NCBI GenBank assembly: GCA_030159075.1
Contig: BROG01000533.1
Span: 62,001-126,000 of the forward strand
Length of the DNA stretch: 64,000 bases
Source of the DNA: Atrina japonica
Taxonomy: Eukaryota > Mollusca > Bivalvia > Pterioida > Pinnidae
Direction of reading: 5' to 3'
Shown here: positions 48,082 to 61,436 of the stretch, one piece after another
Position numbering within the stretch: the first letter of the stretch is position 1
Layout: every line of letters starts with the position of its first letter
The notes under the pieces: generated by a model
Databases searched by the model: none
The model's input: the letters and a program-made list of their open reading frames with translations, nothing else
Told to the model about the DNA's origin: nothing
Translations under genes and position numbers: made by a program

Positions 48082-51000
48082 ACATAAACTTAAAGTGAAC
48101 TCGTCTATGTTTCTTGACTCATTGCATATCAATTATAGAAGTTATGTGAAAATGTATACGAATCATAACTCAAGTTCAAATATATGTACCTCTAATCACT
48201 CGTTTGTCGGTAGAGGTGGCGTTGTATTGCTTGTTAAAAAGTCTCTACAGTTTACAATTAAGGACATACCATGCCTAGATTCAAACTGTATTATAGGTAT
48301 TGAGCTGAAAGACAGAAACAATAACTCTATATTTATCTTTGGTGCCTATTTACCTTCAGATAGCAATATAAAATCTTACAGAAATGAAGTAAGTATCCTT
48401 GAAAGTTAATCTACATACTATAGCGTTTATGTCGAAATTGTGATTGCCGGTGATTTAAATGACAGCTGTGTCGATAGTACTCGTACAAATATGGTCAAGT
48501 CGCAAATCCTTAAACAATGTGTTGAAACAATTAACATGCATCCCAACGGTAGATTTCCCAGTCAAGGGAGAAAAATTTACATTTATTGTCAAGAAAACCA
48601 TGTTAGTTTACATTCTAGTTGACAAAATTATTCTAAAATATCTAAAGCATGTAATATATTCAAATAGGGAGAGATATCTCTAACTTCTGATCATCTGCCA
48701 GTTATAGCCGAACTTACATTTGATTGCAAATTTCATGTTTTAGAACCCTCTCATGTTATGTTACCAGCCTGGCTCAAGGCGTCTGTTACAGCCATAGATA
48801 ACGTCAGTGGCCAATGAACTTTCTACAATTGAGTCACGATATATAACATGTATATCTGATATTTACTCCTTCTACGAAGAGTTTCAAAACTGTCTGTTAA
48901 AATCCGCAGCAGTTCACATTCCTAAAACTGGATTTAATCCTTTTACAAAACCAGGCTGATCTAAAGAAGTAAAGACACTTCATAAAACGGAACGTGATAA
49001 ACGACGGGTTTGGATAGCAAATGGTATACCCCGGGGTATGCGGTATAAAACATACTTTGATTACAAACGTGCTAAACGTTTATTTAGAAATGCGCTCAAT
49101 AGTGAATATGAAAAATATATGCAAAGTGTCTATAAAGATATCGACGAGGCGACTGAATGCGATATTCGTCTTTTTGGAAACTAACTAAACGGCAGAGACC
49201 CAAATCACCACACACATATCCTGAAATAAGAGACAAAAATGGCCAATTACACAGTGACCCTACGAGTATCGTAGATACGTTTGCATCTTATTTCAATGAT
49301 GTATACTCACCTTGTGAAGACGATTCCTTTGTTTCTGACTTCTATAAACTTGTAGAAGACAAATATAAAGTAATTGACGCTAGTATAACTTCAGATGTTC
49401 ACCCTTTTCCCGGTAAGCAAGTGACAGATAATGAGGTAGTTCAAGTTGTATATAAACTAAAATATAGGAAGGCACCTGGACGAGACGGCATAACCAACGA
49501 ACACATACGCTTTAAGGGTGAAGCTGTCATTACATGCACCACAAAGCTCTTTAATGAAATTATTTAACATGGAAAAATCCCCCTGATTGGAAAAGAGGTC
49601 TCGTTATACCAATATATAAAGGAAATGGAAAAAACAAAACCCAGTGTAATAGTTACAGACCATTTTAATGTTGTACTTTCAAACTGTTTGAATCAATTAT
49701 TAATACGCGTATTCAAAAGTTTGTTGTTGACGATAGACTCTTTCCGTATTGCCAATAACAAGGTTTCCAGAAAAAGTTAGGCTGCATTACAGCCTCATTT
49801 AATCTTAGGAGACTGTTTTATACAACCTTGAAAATGGATGTAATGATTATATAAGGTTTCTAGACTCCAGTAAAGCTTTTGACACAGTATGGAGGCATGG
49901 TCTTCTTTGTTAGTTATATGATCTAGGGATTACTGGTCAATTATGGTCACTGCTCGCTGACTGTAATACGGATACCAGCAGTGCTATTCTGGTCAACCAA
50001 ATGCAGTCGGAATGGTTTCCTGTTCTCCAAGGAGTGAGGCAGGGTGGGGTACTGTTTACACAAATGATCTCATAAATTATCTTGAAAAATCTCATCCGAA
50101 TACCGGCATTCTCAACATTACCAGTATTTGCCCCTCTCTAGCGGATGACTTGATCTTGCAATATCACCAAACGCCCTACAGTCTATGCGTGATACTACAT
50201 ACGAGTACTCCCGATCATGGAGATTCAAGTTCAATGCTGATAAATCGTGTTTGATGGAATTCCTTGCTAGTGGAAACAGGATTGATTTTTATCACGACTG
50301 GTAGCTAGGGGATGTAGTAATCCCATCCCAAGATGTCTGTAATCATCTAGGTATTCTCATTAATAATAAATGTGTTGTCTCTAGCAGAACGATCTCAGCT
50401 TGTGACAGAGGTCGCAAAGCATATTTTGCGTTATCTGATATTGGGTCACCTTTTCTTAATCCCCTTAGAACTGTGCACCTTTACAACACTGTTGTTTTAT
50501 CCTCCCCATTGTACGGATGTGAATTATGGAATAATCTAACAACAGATATCCACTGTCTAAACGTTGTTCAACACTCTATCTGCAAGAATATTCAAACTCT
50601 CCCAAAGCGAACCAGGTCTGATATTGCTGAAAGTTTGGTAGGACTTCTGCCTATCCAAGCGGAGATTGACATTCTAAAATTGATTTTTTAGGACGTATAT
50701 GTAGGCTTGACATTCACTTGGTACCTAAGAAAATATTCTTAACGCATTTTTTCATATATTGAAAGATTATCCCAAAATCAAAAAGGCTTTATTCCAGATA
50801 TTTTTCATATTCTGAATCGAGGATTTCTCGTAGAATGGATAGACAGTGGTTATTTTCCTGAAAAATTAATGTAAAAACATCGTTAGATCCACAGTCAATC
50901 AATATCACATCGATAATAGACAGACTCGCATGGCCAATGACACTGACTTTATGCGGTTTTAGGGAATTTTTCATAATCGTGATCCAAAGTGTATATGGAG

Positions 51001-51614
51001 ATTTCCAAGCAACTCTTCTGAAATATCATTATGTAAATTCATATGTCAAATCTATGCACACCCACCATCTAGTGTGTTTTATAGCTGTTTTCTTTGTGGA
51101 TCTCTGTTCCAAGATATCATCAATCACGTTTCATGTACATGTCCTGTAACACATGAGATTCGTGAACAGTGGTGCTCTGATATTATCAACCAACTCGATA
51201 TAAATGTTGGTGTCCAATTACGTGCTCTTTCAGTGGAGGATCTTTTCTTAAAATTATTTGACGGTCAAATACACACCTCTTTAAATGAAGAGGATGAACG
51301 GTATTTTTACTTGCGAAACTTTCTGTTAATAAAAGACACCTTTTTGAGTATAAAAAGCTGTTACAGCATTTTAATAGTAAAGCCATACAGACTCATCTTG
51401 TCTAAATCTATATATATATATATATATATCTTTATTCTATAACGCACAGTATTGATTAAACTTGTAAGTCGTATCGAGCTAGTGTTTATATATAAACTTT
51501 TCATTTTCTTTTCATATTATTTACTTGTGTGTATGCGTATACTATGTGTGACTTTTTCATTTATCATAATCTCCATCTGGAGGAAATAAAGAATGAATGA
51601 ATAAATGAATGAAT
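48082..51614 (+). mobile_element. Non-LTR retrotransposon (APE-type, CR1/Jockey-like), degenerate, flanked by target-site duplications
   Basis: Endonuclease part: RGGVVLLVKKS (about 48211) to TSDHLPVIAEL (about 48683-48715), the S-D-H catalytic motif. Reverse transcriptase part: YRKAPGRDGI (about 49470) and LADDLILQ (about 50137, catalytic ADD). A Cys/His cluster, CFLCG-x7-NHVSCTCP, follows at about 51080-51150. The element ends in an AATGA-type repeat tail (51587-51614). A 24-bp direct repeat starting GACAGGTAATT flanks it at 48058-48081 and 51615-51638 with one C/T difference, consistent with a target-site duplication. Many stops and frameshifts break the frame; the 5' end appears truncated within or just before the endonuclease. 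It sits between the two sulfotransferase genes. Confidence 0.85.
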
Positions 51615-51638
51615 GACAGGTAATTTCTACCACAATAA
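51615..51638. repeat. Right target-site duplication of the LINE
   Basis: 24 bp beginning GACAGGTAATTTC; pairs with 48058-48081. Confidence 0.75.
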
Positions 51639-51817
51639 GTGCTATTGTACTTATAAATGTGAGAGAAATTATGATTATCCGAAACATTTCTTTTGAGTTA
51701 GGTGTAATAGTTGAAAAAGTTTTAATGATTATGAACACCACTTCAAGGTAATTTGGGGTTTAAATAGAATTTATGTACACGATACATGTCCTGGTGTAGA
51801 ACAATTTCTTGTTTTCT

Positions 51818-51819
<2 letters not shown>

Positions 51820-51870
<51 letters not shown>
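51820..51870. repeat. (TA)n microsatellite
   Basis: About 50 bp pure AT. Confidence 0.95.
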
Positions 51871-53436
<1,566 letters not shown>

Positions 53437-53792
53437 GTTTTCAGAATAATAACGGATTACATAAATATTTTATATGTAACACGTAAAATGAAGCCTTGAT
53501 TGGCTAAAGAACTGTTTTTATTCACTACTACAAACGTCATACACCTGAAGGTTGTCACTTAGCATCCCCAGCCACCAGAAAATGTCGTTTAAATTGTATA
53601 ATTTTATGTTAGACCACATGATAAAAAGAATCTGTCACGAGTTTCCATTCATATCGCATTTAGGATAAATGTCCGAAGAAAATTCAAAATCATCAATGTA
53701 ATATGCATCGAAACTCGTGAAAGATCCTATTTATATATTTGATTTGTATTTTAGTAATCAACGTAAATCATTGAAAGCAAAAAACACGCACA

Positions 53793-53919
53793 ATGGAAGC
53801 ATTACTGAAGAATCCGCCATATCCACCTGAAGGTAAAAGAATTTTCTCTGTAGGAAAAATGATTTGATTTTGGTATTTTACTCAGCTTTTTCACTTGTAG
53901 CCTATGACTATTGGACAAC

Positions 53920-54007
<88 letters not shown>

Positions 54008-57000
54008 GCATGTTTGTCGGTTTACTTGATGATCTCTTCCATGGTACAAAATAAATCCGTTTACTCATTAAAAACTGGCCACCTGGTTTTTATAACTGAA
54101 AATTGTTGCGTGTGGCGTTAAACATCAATAACAAACAAACAAAAAATATCAAATAATCGTTGGTGCGTTAAGCAATAGATTTGCTCTTTTAGTAAATGTT
54201 TAAGCATTTCATAAATATTTATTCTTCGGATAAAAATTCATGTCTATTTGCTGACTAAACAAGATGTCAATTTATAACCATTTTTCTTTAATCAAACTAA
54301 TGATATGGCAATGCTATTCAAATATTAAAATTTTCATTACAGAAAAGCTTGAAGAAAAAGATATTATTCCACTTCTTGGTAAAGATGATAAAGTCATAGG
54401 TGCTGTATTCAAGGTCCAGAATTTAGTCTTTCCAACATTTATGGCAACCCTTGGGGTGGTGCCAGATCCACGTACAAACTTAACTAATATTGAACAGATG
54501 AAAGTGCGTGACGACGATATTTTCATATGTGCCCATGGAAAGGCAGGTACAGTAACACCTACTACTATGTCATATTTTATTTTTTTCGATTTACACCACC
54601 CTCCTAGTAAATTCAGATAGCCGTCGTGGCACCGCAGTAGAGTGCTCGATTCGCAGCCGGTGGGTCGCAAGTTAGAGCCTCGGCGGAGGCGGCTGGCTTT
54701 TCCTGTCCTTCGGATAAGGCGGTAAAAACCGAGGTCCCACAGTAAGTGTCGGCACGTTAAAGAACCCTTACTGCTCAATGGCCATAAATGCCGAGCATAG
54801 GCCAAAATTTGAAACCCTTCACCGACATTTGGTGACGTCTCCATATGAGTGAAATATTCTTGAGTGGGACGTTAAACGGCAATACAACAAGTGAACAATC
54901 CTGGTTAATTCAAAAATTAAAACATGATGCATACATATCACTTGTGACGCATCTGGTAAATTCAAATTGACAGAAATGATCGCATCTGGTAAATTCAAAT
55001 TGACAGAAATGATCGTCTTGAGCGTCTGTTTGGTCACTATCATATCAACTCATTCATTCCTAGAGACACCTTTGGACTTGTATAAGTCATTACAGCAGAT
55101 TCCATTATTTTTCAGGGTTTGATGAGTTAACAAAACTATGACTTTGGTATTATGTTATATTGATACAGAATCAGCCAGTGCTTTCAAAAGTACCCATGGC
55201 ATTGTGTGGGTATCTACAGCCAGGGATATATCTTATTGAACAATTTACGCATTTTATTATACATTCACTTGTATGACGAGGGCTCTTGCAAAGAACAGTC
55301 AATACCATTTTAATGTCCCCTAATTGTGCCACTGATATTCAAGTACTGAAACAACGCAGGTTATGGCATAGTGATGTATGCGATGACATGCAATGCGAGT
55401 ATGTAAATGAATAGTGTAACAGAAAATAAAGATATATCTTATATGTATTTTTATCTTTTGTTTCTTTACATCAATTCAGGAACACATTGGTTATGGGAAA
55501 TTACCCAAATGTTGAAAAAAGGGGAGACAACTTATGAAAAGAAGTCGAAAGATTCCTTAATGCTTGAATTCCACTTACCACGCGAATTTGATGATTTGCC
55601 AAGACCGCGGGTTTTTAACACACATCTTTCATTTGATCATTTACCCCATGAATTGCTATCAAAGCGATGTAAAATATTGTTCATACAAAGGAACCCGAAA
55701 GATGTCATGGTGTCGGGATATCACCATTACTTGGCTATGCAGTTACCAGGGTCCCCTACAATCACGTGGGATGAGTATTATCCAACCATTACACAAACTG
55801 GTATGTATGAGTTTAGACACATTATGTTAGCGTTATGATTAAGCTTAAGAATTAAAATTGTTATACACTATGGGAATATTTCAGTTTACTTAAATCAACT
55901 TGTAATAAACATAAAACGATTATTGACTTTGAAATTGGTTTATTCTAGATTTATTAACCGATGGAGAAGGTGAGATGAATAAAAATACATGTTCGCGGAT
56001 TGATAAATATTATCTAAAAGTTGAGTAATTGATTCATTGCATAGCAAAATCTTTTTATCTCACATGGCTACTTAAAATATACCACAAATAGATATGAGCA
56101 CATGTTGAAGGTCAATAATCACGAGATAATTTCCATGATTCAATACAAAATGTCATTATGTTTTATTGATCGGTCTATTACCCTGATATATCGTAACTTG
56201 ACGGGAAATACCGTGCACCTGTTTGGGCGTTACTGCATGTACCCATTCCACAGAAAAAGGATGCTTGACAGTTACATGATAATAAGTTGATAGGAGAACC
56301 CCGTGGACAAGTGGTTAGATCATCATGCTTTGAGCCATTAAGTCTCTTACTTTCTGGTCAGCGTAGGTTCGAGTCCCGCTGGAACCAAAGCTGATTTTTG
56401 TGAGAAAAGTTGTCAGTTTACTTGCGGAGGGCCGATAGTCTCTTCCCGGGTACATTTTACCCGGTTTTCTCCTCCACCATGAAAAACTATGGCCGCCACC
56501 ATATAACTAAAAAATTGTTCATTGTGATGTAAAACAAAAAAATCATATCAAATCAATTAAGTTAATACCGGTAATATTTTACAGTTAATGAAAGTAATAG
56601 TCAGTGGTAATCCATCAATGGTATACATTTATGACCAATACATGAAACTGTGCCTAGGACTTTGAATTTATTATAATACACATATTGTCATTTAAAGGGA
56701 CATCAGCTGTGTTTTGAAAAAAAAATCGTTTTGAAATACATAGATTGATGTACAATGACAAATAAGAGATATACACAGGGATACAAATTATTACATTCCT
56801 ATATATTTTGTGATGATAAGGTCCGACCCAGTGTCATATGCATAAACAATTACTGTAGTAAGGTCGTTTTAATCATTTGTAACAGAATATATTGCAATTT
56901 TCTCAAAATATATAGGAATTTAAGAATTTTTATGCCTGTGCATACCTCATTTTTTATTGTACATCAGTTTCAGTAGAAAAAAAGAAAGAAAAGTCTTGGA

Positions 57001-58587
57001 AAAACACAGATAATGCCCCCTTATGATTTTTTGTAATTGATTTACTTATTATGGTAGTGATGGTGAAGCCATTTTTCGAATACACTCTTGAATTTGAAGA
57101 AGCTTTGAAGGAAAGATCAGACCACATTCTTCCATTATATTTCGAAGACTTAAAACAGGTGAGGTGAAGGTAGTGACTTAAGTATTTGTTTAAATTGGCC
57201 ATGATTTTTTTTTACGAAATAAGATCATTGCACACATCCTTTTTATTACCACCTAGTTTATGTACTATATAATAGTTAATATTCAACATTTTTCAGGATT
57301 GTGCAAAAGAAATAAAGAAGATTGCAGAATTTCTTAAAATAGACTGTAGTGATGAATTTGCCCAGAATATCAAAGAAAAGTGTAGCTTTCAAAATTTGAA
57401 AGAAGCAGATAAACAGAAAGAAAACTTCATGAAGTCAGATATGAATTTTCTTTATAGAAAAGGTAAGGAACTTTAGAGAAACTTTTCTCTGTGATATATT
57501 GCTTGTAAAACCAGCAGTTTTTCCTACCATTATAGTGTTGCTTTCACTACAAACTTTATCCAAGAAAAAAAAATTAAACTAGACTTAATATACAGATACA
57601 TAATAATAGCATTATTATATTTCAACATTTTACAAAGATATATCTACATCAATTTGAAAACTATCTAAGAAATACAAGACTTTTTAACCACATAATTCTC
57701 TTAAATTTTGATTCTTCATATATGTTCAATCGCTGATGGTGACTCGCCTAGGGCACGGTATCGGAGCCGGCCTGGATCAGTCGGTAGCGAGCTCGACTCT
57801 TGATCGTGAGGTCGTGAGTTCGAGTCCAACTGGCGGCAGGTTGGTTTCGTGTCCTTCGAATGAGACATTAAAACTGGAGGTATCGTGTCACAGTAGGTGT
57901 TGGCACGTTAAAGAACCCTCACTGCTCAATGACCGTACGTGCCGAGCATAGGCCAAAATTTGAAGCCCTTCACCTGCATTTGATGACGTCTCCATATGAG
58001 TGAAATATTTTTAAGTGGGACGTTAAACAACAATAAACAAACAAACAAACATAGGACACGGTATCATTTTTCCTACACCGAATCATGACTGAGACTTCCT
58101 TAAAGCAAGGCTCAAAGTTATCAAAACAACATTCAAGCTCAAATAACGCTTTATGAATTTCAGATGAAAACACAGAATTTTTGCGGCAACTTGACATTTC
58201 TGTACATTTTTAGCAGTTTTGTTTCCAATGATTCTTTAAACTTAGGTTCCATGTCTACCAAGTCACGTGACAGAACGACACGTGTCCATAGCAAAGCTCA
58301 ACATTTTGATTCTTAATCAGTGGCTATTGACGTATTAGTAAGTAATCTTCCTCAGATGTAAATCGACAATAATGTCAACACCTGTACTGAGCATTTGTTT
58401 GATACATGCTAATTTAGATGAGACTTTTAACTATGTGCTGCACTGATGCTTTAATATTTTTTGCATTTCAGGTGAAGTCGGAAATTGGAAGAATTATTTT
58501 ACTGTCTCTCAAAATGAACATTTCGATACTTTAATGGCAGAGAAAATGAAATCATCTAAGTTTACCTACAAATATACTCTGGACTGA
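53793..58587 (+). CDS. Cytosolic sulfotransferase, paralogue 2 (six exons, 315 aa)
   Basis: Same family, orientation and exon plan as the gene at 35.4-43.3 kb. Exons: 53793-53832, 54343-54546, 55480-55800, 57058-57158, 57297-57462, 58472-58587; phases 1,1,1,0,1, total 948 nt, each exon within 6 nt of its counterpart. Motifs: HGKAGTHW (Lys80), NTHLS with presumed catalytic His130, RNPKDVMVS (Arg152, Ser160), and RKGEVGNWKN followed by FTVSQNE. The Asp usual in the G-D-W-K-N motif is Asn282 here. The ATG is 39 nt after a good acceptor AG at 53753-53754, the same layout as in paralogue 1, implying a 5' UTR intron in both. A polyA signal AATAAA is at 58697. Introns contain SINE insertions (54.6, 56.3 and 57.75 kb). 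The gene is intact as read; its substrate cannot be inferred. Confidence 0.93.
53921..54003. repeat. (CA)n microsatellite
   Basis: About 80 bp in sulfotransferase 2 intron 1. Confidence 0.97.
54010..54155 (+). mobile_element. SINE family A, 3' part
   Basis: GTTTGTCGGTTTACTTGATG, then ATAACTGAAAATTGTTGCG and GGCGTTAAACATCAATAAC. It immediately follows a (CA)n tract in sulfotransferase 2 intron 1. Confidence 0.55.
54618..54890 (+). mobile_element. SINE family B with conserved central/tail domain
   Basis: A degenerate tRNA-like head is followed by GGCACGTTAAAGAACCC, ACTGCTCAATGGCC, GCCGAGCATAGGCC, GACGTCTCCATATGAGTGAA and the tail GGGACGTTAAACGGCAA. The same domain occurs at 57752 and 42088. 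Confidence 0.75.
56287..56545 (+). mobile_element. SINE family A, full-length copy
   Basis: tRNA-like head AAGTGGTTAGATCATCATGC with B-box GTAGGTTCGAGTCCCG, body TTGTCAGTTTACTTGCGG, CGGTTTTCTCCTCCACCATG, then ATAACTAAAAAATTG and an A-rich end. Inserted in a sulfotransferase 2 intron. Confidence 0.7.
57752..58050 (+). mobile_element. SINE family B, full copy with tRNA-like head
   Basis: The head has TGGATCAGTCGGTAGCGAG (A-box-like) and GTGAGTTCGAGTCC (B-box), then the same GGCACGTTAAAGAACCC domain and an (AAAC)n end. It lies in the last intron of sulfotransferase 2. Confidence 0.75.
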
Positions 58588-58933
58588 GTATAAATCTAAT
58601 AATTACATGGATATGGTATATACAAACGTGTAATTTTATTGCACATTTTAAAATCTGTTTCGTAACGGCCAAACGAACAAATATTACTTTTCAATTAATA
58701 AATATTGTCAACTTTTTAACCAGATGCAAATTTATATCTTTCGAATAAATTTACAGCCTATTTGGATTTTGCTTGTTTTGGGGGCAAATCTTGTTTCGTG
58801 GTGGTGTATTTTTCTTTTATCTGGAATTGCCTCCGAGAAATGTCAATTTGTTATTTTAAGAATCAATTTATTCTGTTGTTGATAATATTTCATCATCAGA
58901 TATATCACTAAATTATGGATTTTCAAGTTGAAA

Positions 58934-59057
58934 TTAGGTATATTTTTCTGTGTCAATCTCCATATCTAGTACATCATTAATCACGGTATCTGGTCCAGAT
59001 GAGAAATCTTTAAAGTTATTCCGAGTAATACATAAACTATTGTCACTGTCCAGATCG
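58934..59057 (-). CDS. Possible terminal exon of an unidentified gene
   Basis: After a plausible acceptor (CAAATGTAG), the minus strand stays open for 40 codons to a TAA. It encodes an acidic peptide that includes DLDSDNSLCITRNNF and DTVINDVLDMEIDTEKY. The composition looks more protein-like than the AT-rich surroundings, but I do not recognise a family and found no neighbouring exon. It may be a decayed fragment or chance. Confidence 0.22.
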
Positions 59058-59679
59058 CTACATTTGATGTGATTTCATTGTTTGTATTATCACAGTTCAG
59101 GGAATATTGCATGAGCTACCTTCACGCCAAGTAACTTTAGATTCTATTCAACTATTCAATGTTGTTTAAATGAAAGTCCTAATCATACATTGCGGCACAG
59201 CAAAGAGTTAATATATTTAAGTTTGATAAATCATCCATTGGTGTTGAATAGTGCAGAGAACAATACCCCTGGATGGGATATCTCGATCAATTTCTTGGTC
59301 AAATAGACAACGTATGCGGCCTGATTCAACATATTTGACCATAATGTGACACGGAGCGCTGCGTCATTTGACCTTTCTGGGTCATGTTACTTTATATAGC
59401 AGTGTACGCTTACAGAAATGATCATGTCTAATGGCCCTAATAGTGCGGTTTCAAACTTCTAGAGTTATAGAGATATTTTTATCAGAAGTCTATTACTTTA
59501 TAATAAGACAGTAGACATAAGACTGGCTTTATGATATCTTCCTGTATGACTTTGAAATGTGTCAGTGTGCGGTACAGACAATTAATGAGAGAATGTGACT
59601 GGTATTATACTTTATATTATATCGAAGAAATTGTTATCTCACTGTCATTTAATAATGTTCTAATTCACGTACTTTATAA

Positions 59680-60195
59680 GTTAACAACTAAGCTGTATGA
59701 CGAACTCGACGATTTCGGCTTTTCCATATTTAAGTAGTAATATCCCCAAATCGCCTGCATATACAGTTTATATTTCACGAATGATCCGATATGCGAGGAC
59801 GTGTTCAACATATGAACATTTCATATACAGCAGTAAACTACTGACCGACAAATTAATATATGAATATTGAAAACCGCATTTGATATCAGCGTTACGCAAA
59901 TTTTACGGTCGGTATAATAGTATTGTTTGCGATTACTTTATTTTATTAAGTGTAATGTTGAGTTGCCTGTTCGATAGCGGTTGTTGAGACGTCTACCAAT
60001 TGTAATGAGGATTTTCCTCACGTATTTCATTTTGATTTGACTGTGGACTCACAGCGGGTGTGAGCGGTCAACAGGGGATGCTTACTCTTCCATGGAAACT
60101 GATCCCACCTGTTGATTTCCAGAGGTCCGTGTTTGTCCAGTTTTTACCAGATTCGTATTTATATCCTGGACATCCTAAAGATTTATATTTATATC
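59680..60195 (+). mobile_element. Penelope-like element, truncated copy
   Basis: RT end (ACAACTAAGCTGTATGACG) and most of the 3' tail; the final TTGGTATCTGAG is replaced by a TTTATATTTATATCC slide. Confidence 0.75.
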
Positions 60196-60398
60196 CAAAT
60201 AGAAGTTTTCATATCGCTTTAATATTATTCTGGACAATTAATTTGGCTCTTAATTTCGTCCTGCTAAAGCTGAGCCGACGCTCAAGATTGACTGGTCCTA
60301 TTGTCATTTTCTTTGATACAAATCTCCATTTAAATCTCATTCTAACTTTTCTCGAAAAAATATTAATTACTTGGCAATTAATTAATTGTGATGTCATT

Positions 60399-60605
60399 TT
60401 AAGTACCTCTTCTGTTTTCTTTCAAAAACCGTATCAAATGGCGTTCGCAACGTTCACACGTTTTTCGTGGCGTTCCACTTCGAGGAAGGTTTTCTACATC
60501 AACCCTCTCACGGAATCGCTTTAATAAATGCTGAACTGTTCTGCGATTCACACTTAACAAATCAGCAACTTTTCGTCTAATAATCATTGACCGCGCAGAC
60601 GACAA
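60399..60605 (-). mobile_element. Tc1/mariner-like transposase N-terminal fragment
   Basis: The minus strand encodes a helix-turn-helix (RRKVADLLSVNRRTVQHLLK) and then the linker ENLPRSGTPRKT, the hallmark paired-like DNA-binding region of Tc1-family transposases. No DDE catalytic domain follows on the minus strand (toward 60200), so it is a fossil fragment. Confidence 0.72.
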
Positions 60606-60675
60606 TTATGTTGGGGGAAGGGGGAATAACTCTAGTATATTTGTTAACCTGAATAAATACACCCTAACATTTACT

Positions 60676-61220
60676 TTAGCTCGGGTGACCTATAGCGATC
60701 GTTTTTTGTATGTCGTCGTCCGTCGTCCGTCGTGTGTTGTTAACTTTTAAAATTTTTCGACTTCTCAAGAACCAATGGGCCATTTTCAACCAAACTTACT
60801 AGGAAGTACCTCCATATGAAGCCACAAAGTTTGCGAAGGAAAAGGGGCTAGGGCCCATAGGGGCCTCAAAAGGGGCCAAAAAGTACCAAAACTTGGTACA
60901 TCTTTAAAAATCTTCTTCTTATGAACCAATGATCAGATGACTTTCAAATATTGTGTGCATGATTGTTAAGTCATTGTCTACGAATTAAAATGAAATCCGT
61001 CAATAAACATGCCACTAGGGGGCACTTTAGTAAATGGGGGTATTTTGGCAGTTTTTTGACATTATCTCAATAAGTATAATAGATAGAAAGAATCTGATGG
61101 AGGCGAAAATGTTCAGCACGCAAAGATCTGCAAAACTTTCTATAAAGCCGAAATTGTCGGGTTGACCCTTATTGGAGTTATGCTCAGGTGACCGTCAAGG
61201 CCCCTTCGGCCTCTTGTTAT
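60676..61220. mobile_element. Dispersed repeat with GGTGACC ends and GTCCGTCG motif
   Basis: Starts AGCTCGGGTGACCTATAGCG and ends CAGGTGACCGTCAAGG followed by CCCTTCGGCCTCTTGTT, giving short inverted ends. The interior has TCGTCCGTCGTCCGTCG, AACCAATGGGCCATTTTC and GGGGCTAGGGCCCATAGG. Non-coding; I recognise it as a common bivalve dispersed repeat. Confidence 0.6.
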
Positions 61221-61356
61221 CTTATGCAAACATGTGGTCTATAAGTGAAGTTAAAGTCGAAAAGTGAATGCCACACTTGTTTTTGCGTATTGACGTCGCC
61301 ATTGTGCGACAATACTTATGGTCACTGACTGTATATACTGACAGTATCAGAATTTT

Positions 61357-61360
<4 letters not shown>

Positions 61361-61435
<75 letters not shown>
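61361..61435. repeat. (TA)n microsatellite
   Basis: About 75 bp pure AT. Confidence 0.96.

Positions 61436-61436
<1 letters not shown>

Noticed and set aside
54314..54844. 176-codon minus-strand open frame
   Set aside because: It is antisense to sulfotransferase 2 exon 54343-54546 and runs on into a SINE.
57752..57830. Candidate tRNA gene (A- and B-box-like sequences)
   Set aside because: No proper acceptor stem; it continues directly into the SINE family B body.
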